From assembly GCA_947561395.2 (NCBI GenBank), contig OX387187.1, positions 41,521,829 through 41,585,828 of the forward strand: a DNA stretch of 64,000 bases, read 5' to 3'. This document shows positions 42,504 to 53,927 of this stretch, piece by piece. Made by a program: the position numbers and the translations under genes. The notes under the pieces are model-generated. The model saw only the letters and a list, made by a program, of their open reading frames with translations, searched no databases and was not told the origin of the DNA. Every line of letters starts with the position of its first letter. Position 1 is the first letter of the stretch. Source of the DNA: Buxus sempervirens. Its lineage: Eukaryota > Streptophyta > Magnoliopsida > Buxales > Buxaceae.

Positions 42504-44006
42504 TTCCACTGTGTTTTCTGTTTACATATAAAACCCTCATTATTGTATAAGAAAATAACCAGACTTAAAATGAAAGATCATAAGAGGCCAGGTTTGTTTC
42601 ATCCTTCTTAAAACCAACAAATACAATGGATAAACAACATTCACGAAATAATTAACATCCAAGATGATCAAGGCCATGGTACATTCAAATTGAACCCAAA
42701 AAAAATAATTAAATAAAATAAAGGTTTATTTAAAACGAGAAGAAAATAAGCATTACTCAGACACGAGCACATGATCAAGCCACTAGTAAAGAATAATAAT
42801 AACAAATGGATAATTACTAAAAATGAGAAACTAACTTAACTAAATATATAAGCCTAAGGGGGTGTTTGGTGGGCAATATAGTAATATTAATAATTCATAT
42901 TATATTGATTTACATATTATAATATAATAAACATATTATATTTATTTATTGCCATAAATAATATTATATTTATAATAATTTAATTATCTTAATATAATAT
43001 TATAATATATATACTATTTTACAATTTCATATTCTAATAAATTTCTTATACTAATATAATAAACATAAATTATATTATTATAATCTGATTTATATTATAA
43101 TATAATATAATATTATAGAAATGTGCAATTATTATAATTGTTACGTATATTATATAATATTATAATAGTATTATATAATGTTACAATAATATTATTATAA
43201 TACACATAATATAACATTATTATATAATATTATATATAATATTATTAATATATAAATTTGAATATTTAAGTAAAAAGATACATATTATATAATAATATAT
43301 ACAACTTTAAGTAAGACATTTATTTTTCTATATATATTATATTATATTATTTTTTATGCAATTTTTTATACAAAAACTTCAAATTTAATCTCAATAATCA
43401 ATGTCAATCAAACATGATTTTTAGATTATAGTTTACAAATCTGACTTCATAATCTTGCTTATCTAAATAGGATTTTTAGATTCTTAAATCTTGAAAATAT
43501 AATTTGGAATATAGAATCTAGGTTTACTAACAAAAAAAACGAAGAAACACAATGTCACTTGAAGATTACTTGATAGTGAAAAAGCAAATAATCCATTCCA
43601 TGCATTTTCAAAAATATTTAAACGTTCACCGTTCGCGCAACTCGATTCCGAAGCAACTCCTTCAAGCCGTTAGCTCCAAAAATTCGGGCAGTTCCTCAAG
43701 ATGTCAGGTATGAACTCCTTCAGACAATTTAATCAACCTGAACGCAATGTACAATGTTGCACAATTAAATTTAGATGAATTTCCAGGTCGATGGAAACCA
43801 AATGGGGAAGAAGAAGCACCTGAATCTACAGTCTCACACAATCAATCAACTTGAACTCAATCGGTGGGTGGGGCAAATCAATCATTCTCTTCTCCAACAA
43901 ACATGAGGGGAAATCAATAAATTTCAATCGTCTGTGCGCAACAGGAATCGGAGAAGACAAAGGAGGGAGTTTTGAAAACTTCGTTCGTTTCGTGTTTCAC
44001 GGGCGC
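42504..44006. other. MULE region upstream of the transposase gene
   Basis: Leader and promoter region, then about 700 bp of nearly pure A/T (42880-43600) with many TATAATATTA repeats. About 43590-44000 is ordinary sequence with no recognised gene. The inverted-duplication match ends at about 43101. GGGGGTGTTTGGTGGG at about 42857 resembles a MITE end, but no partner end was found. Confidence 0.5.
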
Positions 44007-44231
44007 AATAGGAAGGAGAAAATCCATTCGGCCGAACCACGGTCGAATGGTTCTTATTAACCATTCGGCCGAAAAGGAAAAGTAACGGGTTTTGGCTGAA
44101 AACGGCAACTAACGGGGCTATCGTCATCGTTAATTTGCGTTTTCGTTTTCGTTTTAAAGGGGGACACGCGTCGTGTTGAGGTCGTTCGAATGACCATTCG
44201 AACGACCATTGAAAAGAGAGGATGCGGGTTG
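44007..44231 (-). repeat. MULE right terminal inverted repeat
   Basis: Complement of 27542-27772 with blocks in mirrored order. It ends GGATGCGGGTTG next to ten T's. Confidence 0.85.
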
Positions 44232-44252
44232 TTTTTTTTTTAAATCGTTACA
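44232..44252. repeat. Solo LTR, right piece
   Basis: The final bases of the LTR interrupted by the MULE: the T run, then AAATCGTTACA, followed by the CCACT target copy at 44253-44257. Confidence 0.7.
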
Positions 44253-44369
44253 CCACTGCCAGAATTCGTTGATGAATACAACCGTGCAATTTCTGGTACA
44301 AAAGGAGATAGTTTCAGGAGAAAAAGGAACCCCAAAAAAAATGAATAAAAGAAAGGGAACAAACATTCG

Positions 44370-45062
44370 AAACAAAAACTTGAATTTGTCAAGGGACCGA
44401 ACTAAAGGAGATGGGGGTAAAGGAACCTCGACGATTCCTTCAAGCATGTTCATCACCTTCTTCATGGTAGGCCTCAACGAAGGATCTTCTTGAATGCACC
44501 AAATTGCGATCATCACCCATCTTTGCACCCTCTCCATGTCCTGCAATGCCGACTTGTCATTAGACACCAAATCTTCTAGCTTCTGTTCACAGAAGCAATC
44601 GTAAACCCAGTCTGTTAGTGTGGCTCTGTCTACTACTTCAAGCTTCGATTCAAGACTTCTTCTGCAACTGATAATCTCGTGCAAAATTACACCATAACTG
44701 TACACGTCTACTTTAACCGTGACTGGTTTGTTCCTGAACCACTCAGGTGCGACATATCCTCTTGTTCCTCTAATGCTTGTGCAAGTTCGAGTTTGGTCAA
44801 CCATCAGCAGCTTCGCCAATCCAAAATCAAATATCCTTGCTGTAAAGCAATCATCTATGAGTATGTTTTGTGGCTTTATATCACAATGGATGATCTGGGT
44901 TTTGCACTCTTCATGTAAGTAAGCAGGCCCTCTTGAAATGTCGATTGTAGCTTGGATCCTTTGGCTCCAAGCAGGCCTAGGATTTCCAAAGAGGAAGCTT
45001 GCCAAAGTGCCATTGCTCATGAACTCATACACTAGAATCCTGTGTGGCCCCTCCTGGATCCC
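44370..45062 (-). pseudogene. G-type lectin receptor kinase fragment, copy 1
   Basis: Matches only the C-terminal two thirds of a kinase domain, starting at QEGPHRILVYEFMSNG. HCDIKPQNILIDD, FDFGLAK and GTRGYVAPEWFRNKPV are kept. The glycine loop and the VAVKK lysine are missing, so it cannot be an active kinase. Similarity with copy 2 (57428-58110) ends abruptly at about 45062. An indel near the end removes the copy-2 stop. Its 3' flank continues across the solo LTR and MULE to about 24950. The HCD motif and GTRGYVAPEW are typical of LECRK/RLK1-type kinases. Confidence 0.85.
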
Positions 45063-45741
45063 TCCAAAATACCGCTGGCAGGCCCAACCAAAAGAGAAAT
45101 AGAGGGTAATATATACATTAAGCAAAAACTAAAGCAGATCGATGAAGGGGGAACGAAACCAGCTTTCCAACTAGAAAAAGCTGATGGTAATCCCTCACCG
45201 TCATCCTTGTCTGAATCGTGGGAGTCTTCTTCGACGATGTCCATTCCTTCCAACTGGAGAGGCCGATGCAGGTGCTTCAAGGAGACAGGAGCTAAGAAGA
45301 CCAACAAGGAGAAGACGACCTCCTCAAACCCCAATCGCCAGCCTCGAGCTCCTCATCGCTACTGTCGCCTCGAGACACTGTTAAAACTACCACCATTCAT
45401 AGGCTGTTTCTCTTCCACCTATTTCTCAACCCATGGGCCTTTCATTGCCCCATCAAAGAAACTCCTGGGTTCGGGCCTTCCCGGCAATGGATACCGGTAC
45501 TTGGTGAAATACATGACATCTGCGTTACAATAATGCCTTTAATTTCCATAGCTTTATTGACGACTATGGACATCATGTTCACGTAAACGCTGGCTATTCA
45601 CAAGGAGTTCACTAATAGTGGAAGAAGACGAGGTAAAGAGGGAAGACCAATTGGGTACTGCGCTGCGTGGTCATTTTACGATACTTGAAATGAGTGCAAA
45701 TATGGATATATGGAACGGAAGCTTGGTTGGTTTTGATAAAT
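45063..45741. other. Unrecognised sequence beside the kinase fragment
   Basis: Less AT-rich than its surroundings. On the minus strand about 45130-45340 holds a hydrophobic start (FEEVVFSLLVFLAPVSL) then an acidic stretch (DIVEEDSHDSDKDDGEG). This looks like a captured 5' exon of some gene, but I do not recognise it and the frame around the upstream ATG is broken. Confidence 0.3.
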
Positions 45742-46140
45742 CACTACAAAAAAGCGGAGTTTTAGCGTCGGATTTTTAGCAGCAGTAGATAATACCGCCA
45801 CTAATAGTACTTATTTACCTTTAAATGGTGGGAGAAAAGTTGCCGCCATCCAAAGATGCATTTAGCGGTGGTAAAACCCTACCACCGCAAAAAAGAATGG
45901 CACGAACCGCGATTTTGGTGTGAATAGTTGGCAAGTCTTTTTACCAGCGGTAGATCCGCTGGTAATAATGTTTACCACTACCCCTCTTAAAAGTGTTTTT
46001 TGGCAATGTTAGCCGCCGGTAAAAAATGTAAATTTTGCTTTGTTATGGCGGTAAAGTTACTGCCGTTAAAATATAGATTTTTTACGGTGGTAGTTTCTAC
46101 TGGTATAAAGTGTTTTAAGCAGCGATAACTTATTACCGCC
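45742..46140 (+). repeat. CACTA left end and subterminal repeats
   Basis: A 26-bp terminal repeat is followed by many variants of ACCGCCGCTAAT and its inverse, spaced 15-30 bp. These are the type of sites that CACTA TNPA proteins bind. Confidence 0.7.
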
Positions 46141-47829
46141 GCTAAAGGGGTATAAAAATCCCAATTCATGTAAAGAAGCCCTTTGCGCAAATTGGGGTTT
46201 CTATTCCGTTTTGCCATTTTTGCCGTTGTCTGGTTTTGTTGCCGCCGCTTTCTCCTCACCGTACGTCGTCACCGTCGCCAAGCCACCGTACAGCATCACC
46301 TTCGCGAAGTGGGGTTTCTATTTTGCCGTCATCTGGTGTTGTTGCTGCCGTTTTCTCCTCGCCATACGTCGTCACCATCGCCAAGCTGCCGTTAAGCATC
46401 ACCATCGCCAAGCCACCGTTCTCAAGTTAGTATTTTTCTACCGCCATTCACTTGAGCGTGTTGATCTTCACTTTGAAGAAAAGGTTACCTTTGCCTTCAC
46501 TACCTTAAGCATTTAGGTTTCAGTTTGAGTTCCAGTGCTTGATCATCCAGTAGAGGATAAAAATATTAAGGTTGGTTTGGCTGCATCTTTTTACTCTTAA
46601 GAAGATCTTTTTGATGTAGGAAATACTAAAGGTTTATTTAATTGTTGCTTCATTGGTTTGGGTATTCTATTTCTGTGGGATATTTTTGAGTAGATTATAT
46701 GGTTGATAGAACCTAGTTATATATTGCTGTATTGATTTCATAGATGCTTGGGAATATCCATTTTGAAATTAATTTTTGGTGGTTACGAATCACCTCGTTT
46801 GAAATTGGATTGGATTAATTGACGAGCACATCTAGGTGGTTTTTTTTTCATTATGATTCATCAGCTCTTCACGGACATGGGGATGCTAAAATCAAAATTA
46901 ATGAACGCATGCTTTCTCTGAATTAGGTCGTTTTCTGTCTGCTATAATTGTTCTGTGAAATCCTCATCGTGATTTTTTTTTCTTATTATCTTGAGAAATT
47001 TATGTTTCTGAATGGATACTTGTCCTTTGGAAAATTTGATTGTTGAGTGCTCCGGGAATTAAATGTTGGGGTTCCCATTGAAACTCCCCTTCTCTTTATC
47101 AGTAGCTTCTTTTCCTTTTTAGAATGTATGGTACGATATACTGTGTTGTAGTGTAAAAAGTAAAGGCCTTAAAGACAAAGAAGTGTACGAAAGCCATTTA
47201 TATGCAAAGCTTTAGGCAAAAAATTGTAAGCAAGACATTTCTGTTGTGCATATAATGTCGAAAAGTTGATTATGCCAAGAGGACCCCTTGAAGTATATCT
47301 AGCCATGTGATTAATTCATATAATGGGTTTGGTGAGATTCATTAAATAGATCAAGTTTATTAGAAATTTTAATCTTCAAATATTTTGTAGCTTTTAATTT
47401 CATTAATTATTTTCCTTATATTGGTAAATAAAGTAGTATAATTAGAAAAAAAAATTTATGAAAATTATGTTAGCTATAGCGATCCAATAAAAATGATTTA
47501 TACATGGATTGTAGGTATTTTTATAAGTGGAATATTTAAGAAACTCTCTAAAGAGGTTTAAGCTACATAATCCCTACACCTTGAGGCCATCCTCTATTTT
47601 ATTTTATTTTTTTCTCTTTTTTTCAAATGCATAGTGGCATTCTTTCTTGCCTTTACTGGTGGGGCATTAACCTAATAAGATTACCCTAAATTGGAAATTT
47701 CAAAATTTTTTTTTTGTTCTTTTGGTGCATCAGCACAAGACAATTCAAACACTTCCAAACGTCTCAACTTGAGGTGGGGCTATTGAGTAATTTCCCCTTT
47801 TTATTGAGCAGTAGGAGTGGAACCCCAAC

Positions 47830-48116
47830 CTTGCAACAACACAATAAAGGAGATGCCTCAACCTTAAAACCTAGGCATTAAGACTTATATGGTGGGTGAA
47901 AACAATGGTTAATTCCCAATGTGGGACAAATTCCAATTGCCCTCCTCACGCTGAACAGCACAGCGTGAACATGAGTTAGGTTCCGATACCATGTTGAAAG
48001 CCCAAAAACACAAGAGGAGGGGCCTTAACCTTAAAACCTAGGCATTAAGGTTAGGAAAGTCCATTTCTTATATAGTGGATGAAACAATGGTGAATTCCCA
48101 ATGTGGAACAAATTAC
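47830..48116 (-). mobile_element. TRIM-like small LTR fossil
   Basis: Two similar segments, about 47830-47935 and 47992-48116, share CCTTAAAACCTAGGCATTAA and AATTCCCAATGTGG. The minus strand right after the second reads TGGTATCGGAAC, similar to an iMet-type primer site. The unit between them is about 56 bp, which suits a TRIM. No target duplication was seen. Confidence 0.5.
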
Positions 48117-48282
48117 AATTTGAGTTTAGATTATATTTTAAGGATGCTTTTAAGGGAAAGTTTATTGGCATGTTTTTAATGATGGTTTTGGTGTATGGAT
48201 GCAATTGTGCCATAATATTGATTAATTGTGATGATTAAAATGGTAATAATAATAAATATTATTGTTAATACTATTTCAGGGA

Positions 48283-48305
48283 CTATTATTATTATTATAA
48301 TAATA

Positions 48306-48339
<34 letters not shown>

Positions 48340-48352
48340 CTGCTGCTGCTAG
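48283..48352. repeat. ATT/AAT microsatellite ending in TGC repeats
   Basis: Interrupted ATTATT and AATAAT runs followed by a short CTGCTGCTGCT run. Confidence 0.8.
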
Positions 48353-48836
48353 AATAATCCAAATAAAAATTCTGAAGGGAAAGATCTTGAACTAGAATTT
48401 AAAAAAAAATTATTAAATTGTATAAACTTCTTTTGCACAATTAGTTTTCTTACATTTGGAAAAAGCATCTTGGGAATTTTAATCTACTAATCTTTATTGA
48501 ATTATATTGTTTAGCATGTGATATTCTGTATTTAATTTATGAAAGGGCTTGTCATCAATAAGCACAAACTTCAATGTTCGTTTGAGTTGTTACAATTAAA
48601 AAAGTGGAAACAATTCAAATGCCCATCTAAAAGGTTACATGTGTAGTTAGCATTCTTAGTATGTCATTCTAGAGCCTCCATGCATGTAATATAGAAGAAG
48701 CACAACGAAGAATTTGTGAAATGGTTTAAGGAACATGTATGTGTTGATATATAAATTAATGACTGTTTTCATTTGGTTTGTATTATTGCTTATAGTATGT
48801 CTGAACATTTTGCGTCCCCTTAAATAAGTTGAGACA

Positions 48837-49550
48837 TTGAAAAATTCAAAATCCCATTTATCAGAAGAAATTGTGTTGTTCACTCAAGGTCCACGAACTA
48901 TAGCTACAAGAATGAAGGACTACATAAGTAATGGATATCGATTCTGCACAATAGAGAATGAGAGATTTTCTAAGAGTCAAAATAGTGGTGTTGTAGTCAA
49001 AGCAAGCACTACTAGCTATTAAAGTGCCAAGGACAAGAGATCAAATACAGGCTACATCTCTTACTATGGGTGTCTAACTGATGTGATTGAATTGGCGTAT
49101 TCAGAGCACCTCAAGTATATCCTATTCAAGTGTGATTGGGTTGATGTCATGGCACAAGGAAAGGGCATTAAGACTAATGAGTTTGGGTTCACACTAGTCA
49201 ATTTCAACCTATTGTTGTATATTGGCGAACAAGTTATGGATGACCCGTTTGTGTTGGCATCTCAAGCAGAGCAAGTTTTTTATGTAGTGGATCAAATAGA
49301 TGAAAATTGGAATTCAGTTGTCAAGACAAAACCTAGGGACTTGTTTGATATGGATGTGGATGTCGATAAATTCCTTGATTGTGAGTCATATTGGCCACAG
49401 CATTTACATGATAATGACCAAGATGATGATGGTGTTAGTTGGGCGAGGGAAGATGTATCTGCAACAACTGTTGATTCACCATCTCATCCATTCATGGAGG
49501 AACAAAGTCTTTTAGCCAATTCGATTTATGACAAGGAGGATTCTGAGTAA
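48837..49550 (+). pseudogene. CACTA TNPD transposase C-terminal remnant (DUF4216 type)
   Basis: The first part reads NGYRFCTIENERFSKSQNSGVVV and the second, after a stop near 49020, reads EHLKYILFKCDWVDVMAQGKGIKTNEFGFTLVNFN and DPFVLASQAEQVFYVVD, the DUF4216 pattern of plant CACTA transposases. An acidic tail ends at 49550. The catalytic part is absent from the window. Confidence 0.85.
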
Positions 49551-49765
49551 CATTGTGTTGCAGTTGCTTGTTTTGCTTTCCGTCATTATTATTATTTCTA
49601 TTGTTGCTAAGGAACCTCTTTATTTTATATATTTAATGTTCTTAGTTGTGATCGAATACTATTTTGTATTTATTTTTCTTAGTATTCTGTTTTTTCATAC
49701 ACCCATACTTCTAATTTGTGTCACTTTCCTTTGAATTTACCTTAAACATCAATATGTGCAAAGAT

Positions 49766-52700
49766 ATGTCAGAAAGTCAATCAGGTGCAGCTGGTGGCGA
49801 AGGCTCCTCTTCTGCAAGGAAGGTAAGGGGCCCTACTCGATGTCTATCACTCCATAAGCAAACAAGGTATGGAGAAAAGGTTCACATAGATATTGATGAG
49901 CACGGTCAGCCTATCAGGCACAATGTCTCTAAATTAGCAAATTTTTGTGGGAAATTGGCTCGAGATGGCCATGTCATACCTGTTGACCGCTTCTCCTGGA
50001 AAAAGGTTTCACTAGAATCAAAGGACCAAGCATGGCAATACGTTCAGGTAAATTATAGATAGTCATTTCAATTAAATATCTCTTTAATTAATTTATTTCA
50101 TTGCAGCACTTATTGGTTGTGACTTAGAAAATTGATTTGGTGTGCAATGTAGGAAAAGTTTGACTTGGACAAGCGGTAGAAAGAGTTTGTGTTGCAGTCG
50201 TTGAATAAGAAATGGAAGACTACAAATCAGACTTAAAGGTAAAGTATTATGATCCCTACACGACTAATGAGGATAGATTTCGTAATTGTCCTCCTAGGGT
50301 GCTTCCAGAGCAGTGGGAACCACTTGTATATTACTAGAATGATGAAGCAACACAGGTAAAAAGATATTCACTTTGCTTTTACATATGCTATGTTTATTAT
50401 ATCTGAAACGGATTCTAACATTTTTGTATGTACTTGGTATGAAGTAGCAACTGTGTACAAGGAATAAACAAAATCGTGCCCACCAGATGCTCACACACAC
50501 CCCTGGCACGAGGAGCTTTGCTAGAGTGAGACATAAGAAGGTATGAAACGTTGATATTTTTGAGTTGAGTTGAGTTGTATAATGCAATGTGGCGTATAGA
50601 TACAAAATTATGATGTTAAGAATGTCAGGTGAGAATAATTTTCATTTAATATTTTGTCGAATGATTTAATAATATTCTCGTGATCAAAATATGACTAAAT
50701 GAAAAATAATGAGTAATACTTGAAACTCTAATAATGGCTTTTTGTTCATCAATTTGGTATTTATTTGTTCTGCTTCTTTAATTTTTGTTGATGTATCATA
50801 TGTGATGAAACATTTTTAACCAATGCTCTAAAATAATTAAAATAGTAATTTTTAGGATAATTCTTAAAAATAAGTGGCTAGTAATTGATAGGAGTTTCCA
50901 GGAAATCATATTATGACTTACAATAGCTAAAGTTTAGTAATGGTTTCAAATTCACGTCCTTCGTTCCAAAATCCAACCTTCTTATCGAGTTGGAATCCAT
51001 CACTTCCAGCAGCTCAAAATAACCCAAATACAACTTATACAATCGACCGAATCCAGGAAAAACCATCGGTGGAGAATTTGGGTACGAAAACCTAACTGGT
51101 TGACACCTTAAAGCTAATTAAATTTCCAACCGAATGCCCAAATTTTGATCTACCTAGAATTAAAGGATTCAATCACCTCAAACATCCTAAAATTACCATT
51201 ATAAATGTGCTACAAGGGTTGAAACCATGTAAAAACCACTTCTTGAAGAATTTCCCACCAAAAGTCCTCTTTTCAACATTAATTTGGTGAAAATTGACGT
51301 CCTTCGTTCCAAAATTCAACCTTTTTATCAAGGTTGGAATCCACCACTTCCAACAGCTCAAAATAACCCAAATACAACTTACACAATCAGCCGAATCCAG
51401 GAAAAACCATCAATGGAGAATTTGGGTACGAAAACCTAACTGGTTTAGGGAAAATTCATGTCCTTCGTTCCAAAATCCAACTTTTTTATCGAAGTTGGAA
51501 TCCACCGCTTCCAGCAACTCAAAATAACTCAAATACAACTTATACAATCGACTGAATCCAGGAAAAACCATCGGTGGAGAATTTGGGTACGAAAACCTAG
51601 CTAGTTGACACCTTAAAGATAATTAAATTTCCAACCGAATGACCAAATTTTGATCTACCTAGAATTAAAGGATTCAATCACCTCAAACATCCTAAAATTA
51701 CCGTAATAAATGTATTACAAGGGTTGAAACCATGTAAAAACTACTTCTTGAAGAATTTCCCACCAAAAGTCCTCTTTTCGACGTTAATTTAGGGAAAATT
51801 CACATCCTTCGTTCCAAAATCCAACCCTTTTTTTTTTTTTATCAAAGTTGAAATCCACCGCTTCCAACAGCTCACAATAGCCCAAATATAACTTATATAA
51901 TCAATCGAACCTAGGAAAAACCGTCGGTGGAGAATTTGGGCATGAAAACCAAGTTTAGGGAAAATTCACGTCCTTCGTTCCAAAATCCAACTTTTTTGTC
52001 AAAGTTGGAATCCACCACTTCCAACAACTCAAAATAACCAAATACAACTTATACAATCGACAGAATCCAGAAAAAACCATTGGTGGAGAATTTGCGTATG
52101 AAAACCAAGTTAATGTTCACCCGTAAATGCAATTTAAGATTTATGTGCTAATTTTGTCCTTTGAATAAACAGGTCAATTGTTTGTCTCATGTTAGTACAC
52201 GGATACATTATTTAGTTCATAGTTTCTGTTATCTGTTTCACGTGTGTTTATAAGATTAGTGTTCTTATATTACTTTCTTTTAAATAAAGTTATATTGTTT
52301 CTCTGTTTTAATGGTTATTACTCATTTTATCCTTTTTTTTTTCTCATTTTTCTTTCCAAATTCATGTGCCACATAGCAACTAGCTGGCCGAGTAGAGACT
52401 TTCATTGAAACACATACTCAAAAGGATGGCACCCGAGTAAGCGATGATGTAGCTGATAAGATTGTAAGTTGGATGTAATTAAGAATTAACCTTTATTTTG
52501 AATTTCATAAAATTCATGTTATTCTTATCGTTCCTAAATACTTTTCTTTATTTCTTGAACAGATGAGAAACATTATGGTTGGAGGCACGCAAGATGGTAC
52601 AGTGCACGATGATGTCTACACTCAGGTCATGGGACCTGACAGCCATGGGCGAGTTAGATGCTGTGGGATGGGGTTGACTCCAAGCAGAATGTGGGGCCCA

Positions 52701-53010
52701 AAACCTCCAGCCATTCTGTAGACATGCACGAATTTAATCGAATGAAAGAACAGCTAGATGAGGAGAAGCACCTACGAGAGATGCAACATAAGCAGCATAT
52801 TATAGAGAGGGCGGAGCTTCGACGCTTAGTCCTATCAATTGCAAGACAGGTATTTTGCACCCAATAATAGAAATAGTAGAACAAATTATTGATTATATTT
52901 TAAATATATATATTTAATTAAACAATCCTCATCATCATGCTTCTCAGGGTGGACAAGCATCTGCACAATCATCTGAACGTGGGAGTCCTTTAGATCTTGC
53001 CGAGATGTAA
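49766..53010 (+). pseudogene. CACTA TNPA-like gene, degenerate
   Basis: The first exon to 50047 encodes MSESQSGAAGG, then RGPTRCLSLHKQTRYGEKV and GKLARDGHVIPVDRFSW, as in plant En/Spm transposase accessory proteins. Later exons hold YDPYTTNEDRFRNCPPRV, LPEQWEPLV, HTPGTRSFARVRHKK, a VETFIETHTQKDG exon after the 1.75-kb repeat-filled intron, SHGRVRCCGMGLTPSRMWG, and a coiled coil (EFNRMKEQLDEEKHLREMQ) ending at 53010. In-frame stops near 50177, 50233 and 50335 kill it. In CACTA elements this protein binds the subterminal repeats. Confidence 0.8.
50955..52110. repeat. Composite tandem repeat in the TNPA intron
   Basis: CCTTCGTTCCAAAATCCAAC recurs at 50958, 51301, 51462, 51806 and 51972, steps of 343, 161, 344 and 166 bp. 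The long unit is the short unit plus about 183 bp. The array is therefore a higher-order repeat of about 505 bp, two copies plus a half. Confidence 0.85.
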
Positions 53011-53921
53011 TGTTTAAGGTTTGTATAATATTATATAAGATTTTTACTTACTTATTTTTCTTTTTTAGATATAGCATATATGTCAATATATCCTATATCT
53101 ACTAATGAATTGTTTTTTTTCCATGTAGGAAAGCCAAGCGCAACAATTACTTGCATTGTGGAAGCTATGCATTAAGACATTTTGATACTAGATGGATTTA
53201 ATTGTTTATATTTCAGCTTCATTTGTTAGTTATTATTTTCTTTGTATTGATTTCATTGTTAATATGGTGCTTGTAGAGGTAGAAGGGTTATATTAGATAT
53301 TAGTTACTTAGTTTTTGTATTATTTGTTATATTGTGCTTGTAATAGGTAGAAAAGTTATATTAGATTCAAATTACTTAGTTTTTGTAATATTTGTCAAAG
53401 GTACTTTTTAAACAGGTTCGGAATACATAAAAACTAATACAGCTTTTGTTTTTGCAGGTCAGAGCATTAGCAGAGGTAAATATAATTCCGCCGCTAATTA
53501 TTAACAACGATGGTAGGTTAACGTTGCTGTTAGACCCCAGGGAAGGCCAATAAACGTATTAGCGGTGGTAATATCTACCGCTAATAAGGATTTTAGGGGT
53601 GGTAGTTACCGCCAGATATCGTAAGATTATTAGCAGCAGTAGACTCCCGCAGCTAATTGTTGCATAACGTCTGGCAGAAATTTACCGCCGATCGTTGAGG
53701 TCATTAATGGTGGAAACTTACCGCCAGTAATTTTTTATAACATCCAGCGGTAATTTACCACCGCTCATTCCATTTATCAGTGATGGTAGCATTCCACCGC
53801 TAATAATCTTGAGTGGCAGTATTTACCACCGGAACTACATGGGTCATCATTTCTAGGGTCTTTAGAGGCAGTAGTTGTTTACTACCGCTATTTGCACCGG
53901 TAATTCCTTCAGTGTCGAGGC
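53011..53921. other. CACTA 3' part with right subterminal repeats
   Basis: After the TNPA end the DNA is AT-rich to about 53460. Then CACTA subterminal motifs (ACCGCCGCTAAT variants) run up to the solo LTR and resume right of it. Confidence 0.6.
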
Positions 53922-53927
53922 TTTCAA

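Larger units (their letters stand above)
36964..43101 (+). repeat. Left arm of the large inverted duplication
   Basis: Matches the reverse complement of 58752-64000 through the PF20167-like gene, the spacer and the transposase gene to an AT-rich point before the MULE right end. Left-only segments lie at about 38500-39092, 39126-39228 and 42795-42996. The outer limit is set by the window edge, not by loss of similarity. Confidence 0.9.
27542..44231. mobile_element. Giant Mutator-like element (MULE), 16.7 kb
   Basis: Bounded by long terminal inverted repeats (27542-27772 and 44007-44231) that start CAGCCCGCATCC and CAACCCGCATCC. Ten T's stand on both sides (27532-27541 and 44232-44241), the right size for a MULE target duplication but weak evidence as a homopolymer. 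Contents from left: a small 47-52-bp repeat, an HMG-box/Ulp1 gene (+), a 22-bp minisatellite, a 72-bp GC-rich repeat, a PF20167-like gene (+) and a FAR1/MULE transposase gene (-). ULP-bearing MULEs (Kaonashi type) are known. The transposase has stops, so this copy probably cannot move by itself. It split a solo LTR. Confidence 0.85.
46141..48836. other. CACTA interior without an intact gene
   Basis: At 46200-46440 a C/G-rich part has degenerate GTCACCGTCGCCAAGC repeats. The rest is AT-rich. The N-terminal and catalytic parts of TNPD, expected here, were not found, so the element is internally deleted. A TRIM-like fossil lies at 47830-48116 and an ATT microsatellite at about 48283-48352. Confidence 0.5.

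Noticed and set aside
42857-42996. MITE beginning GGGGGTGTTTGGTGGG
   Set aside because: No inverted partner end or target duplication found; the left-only segment could equally be a deletion in the other arm.
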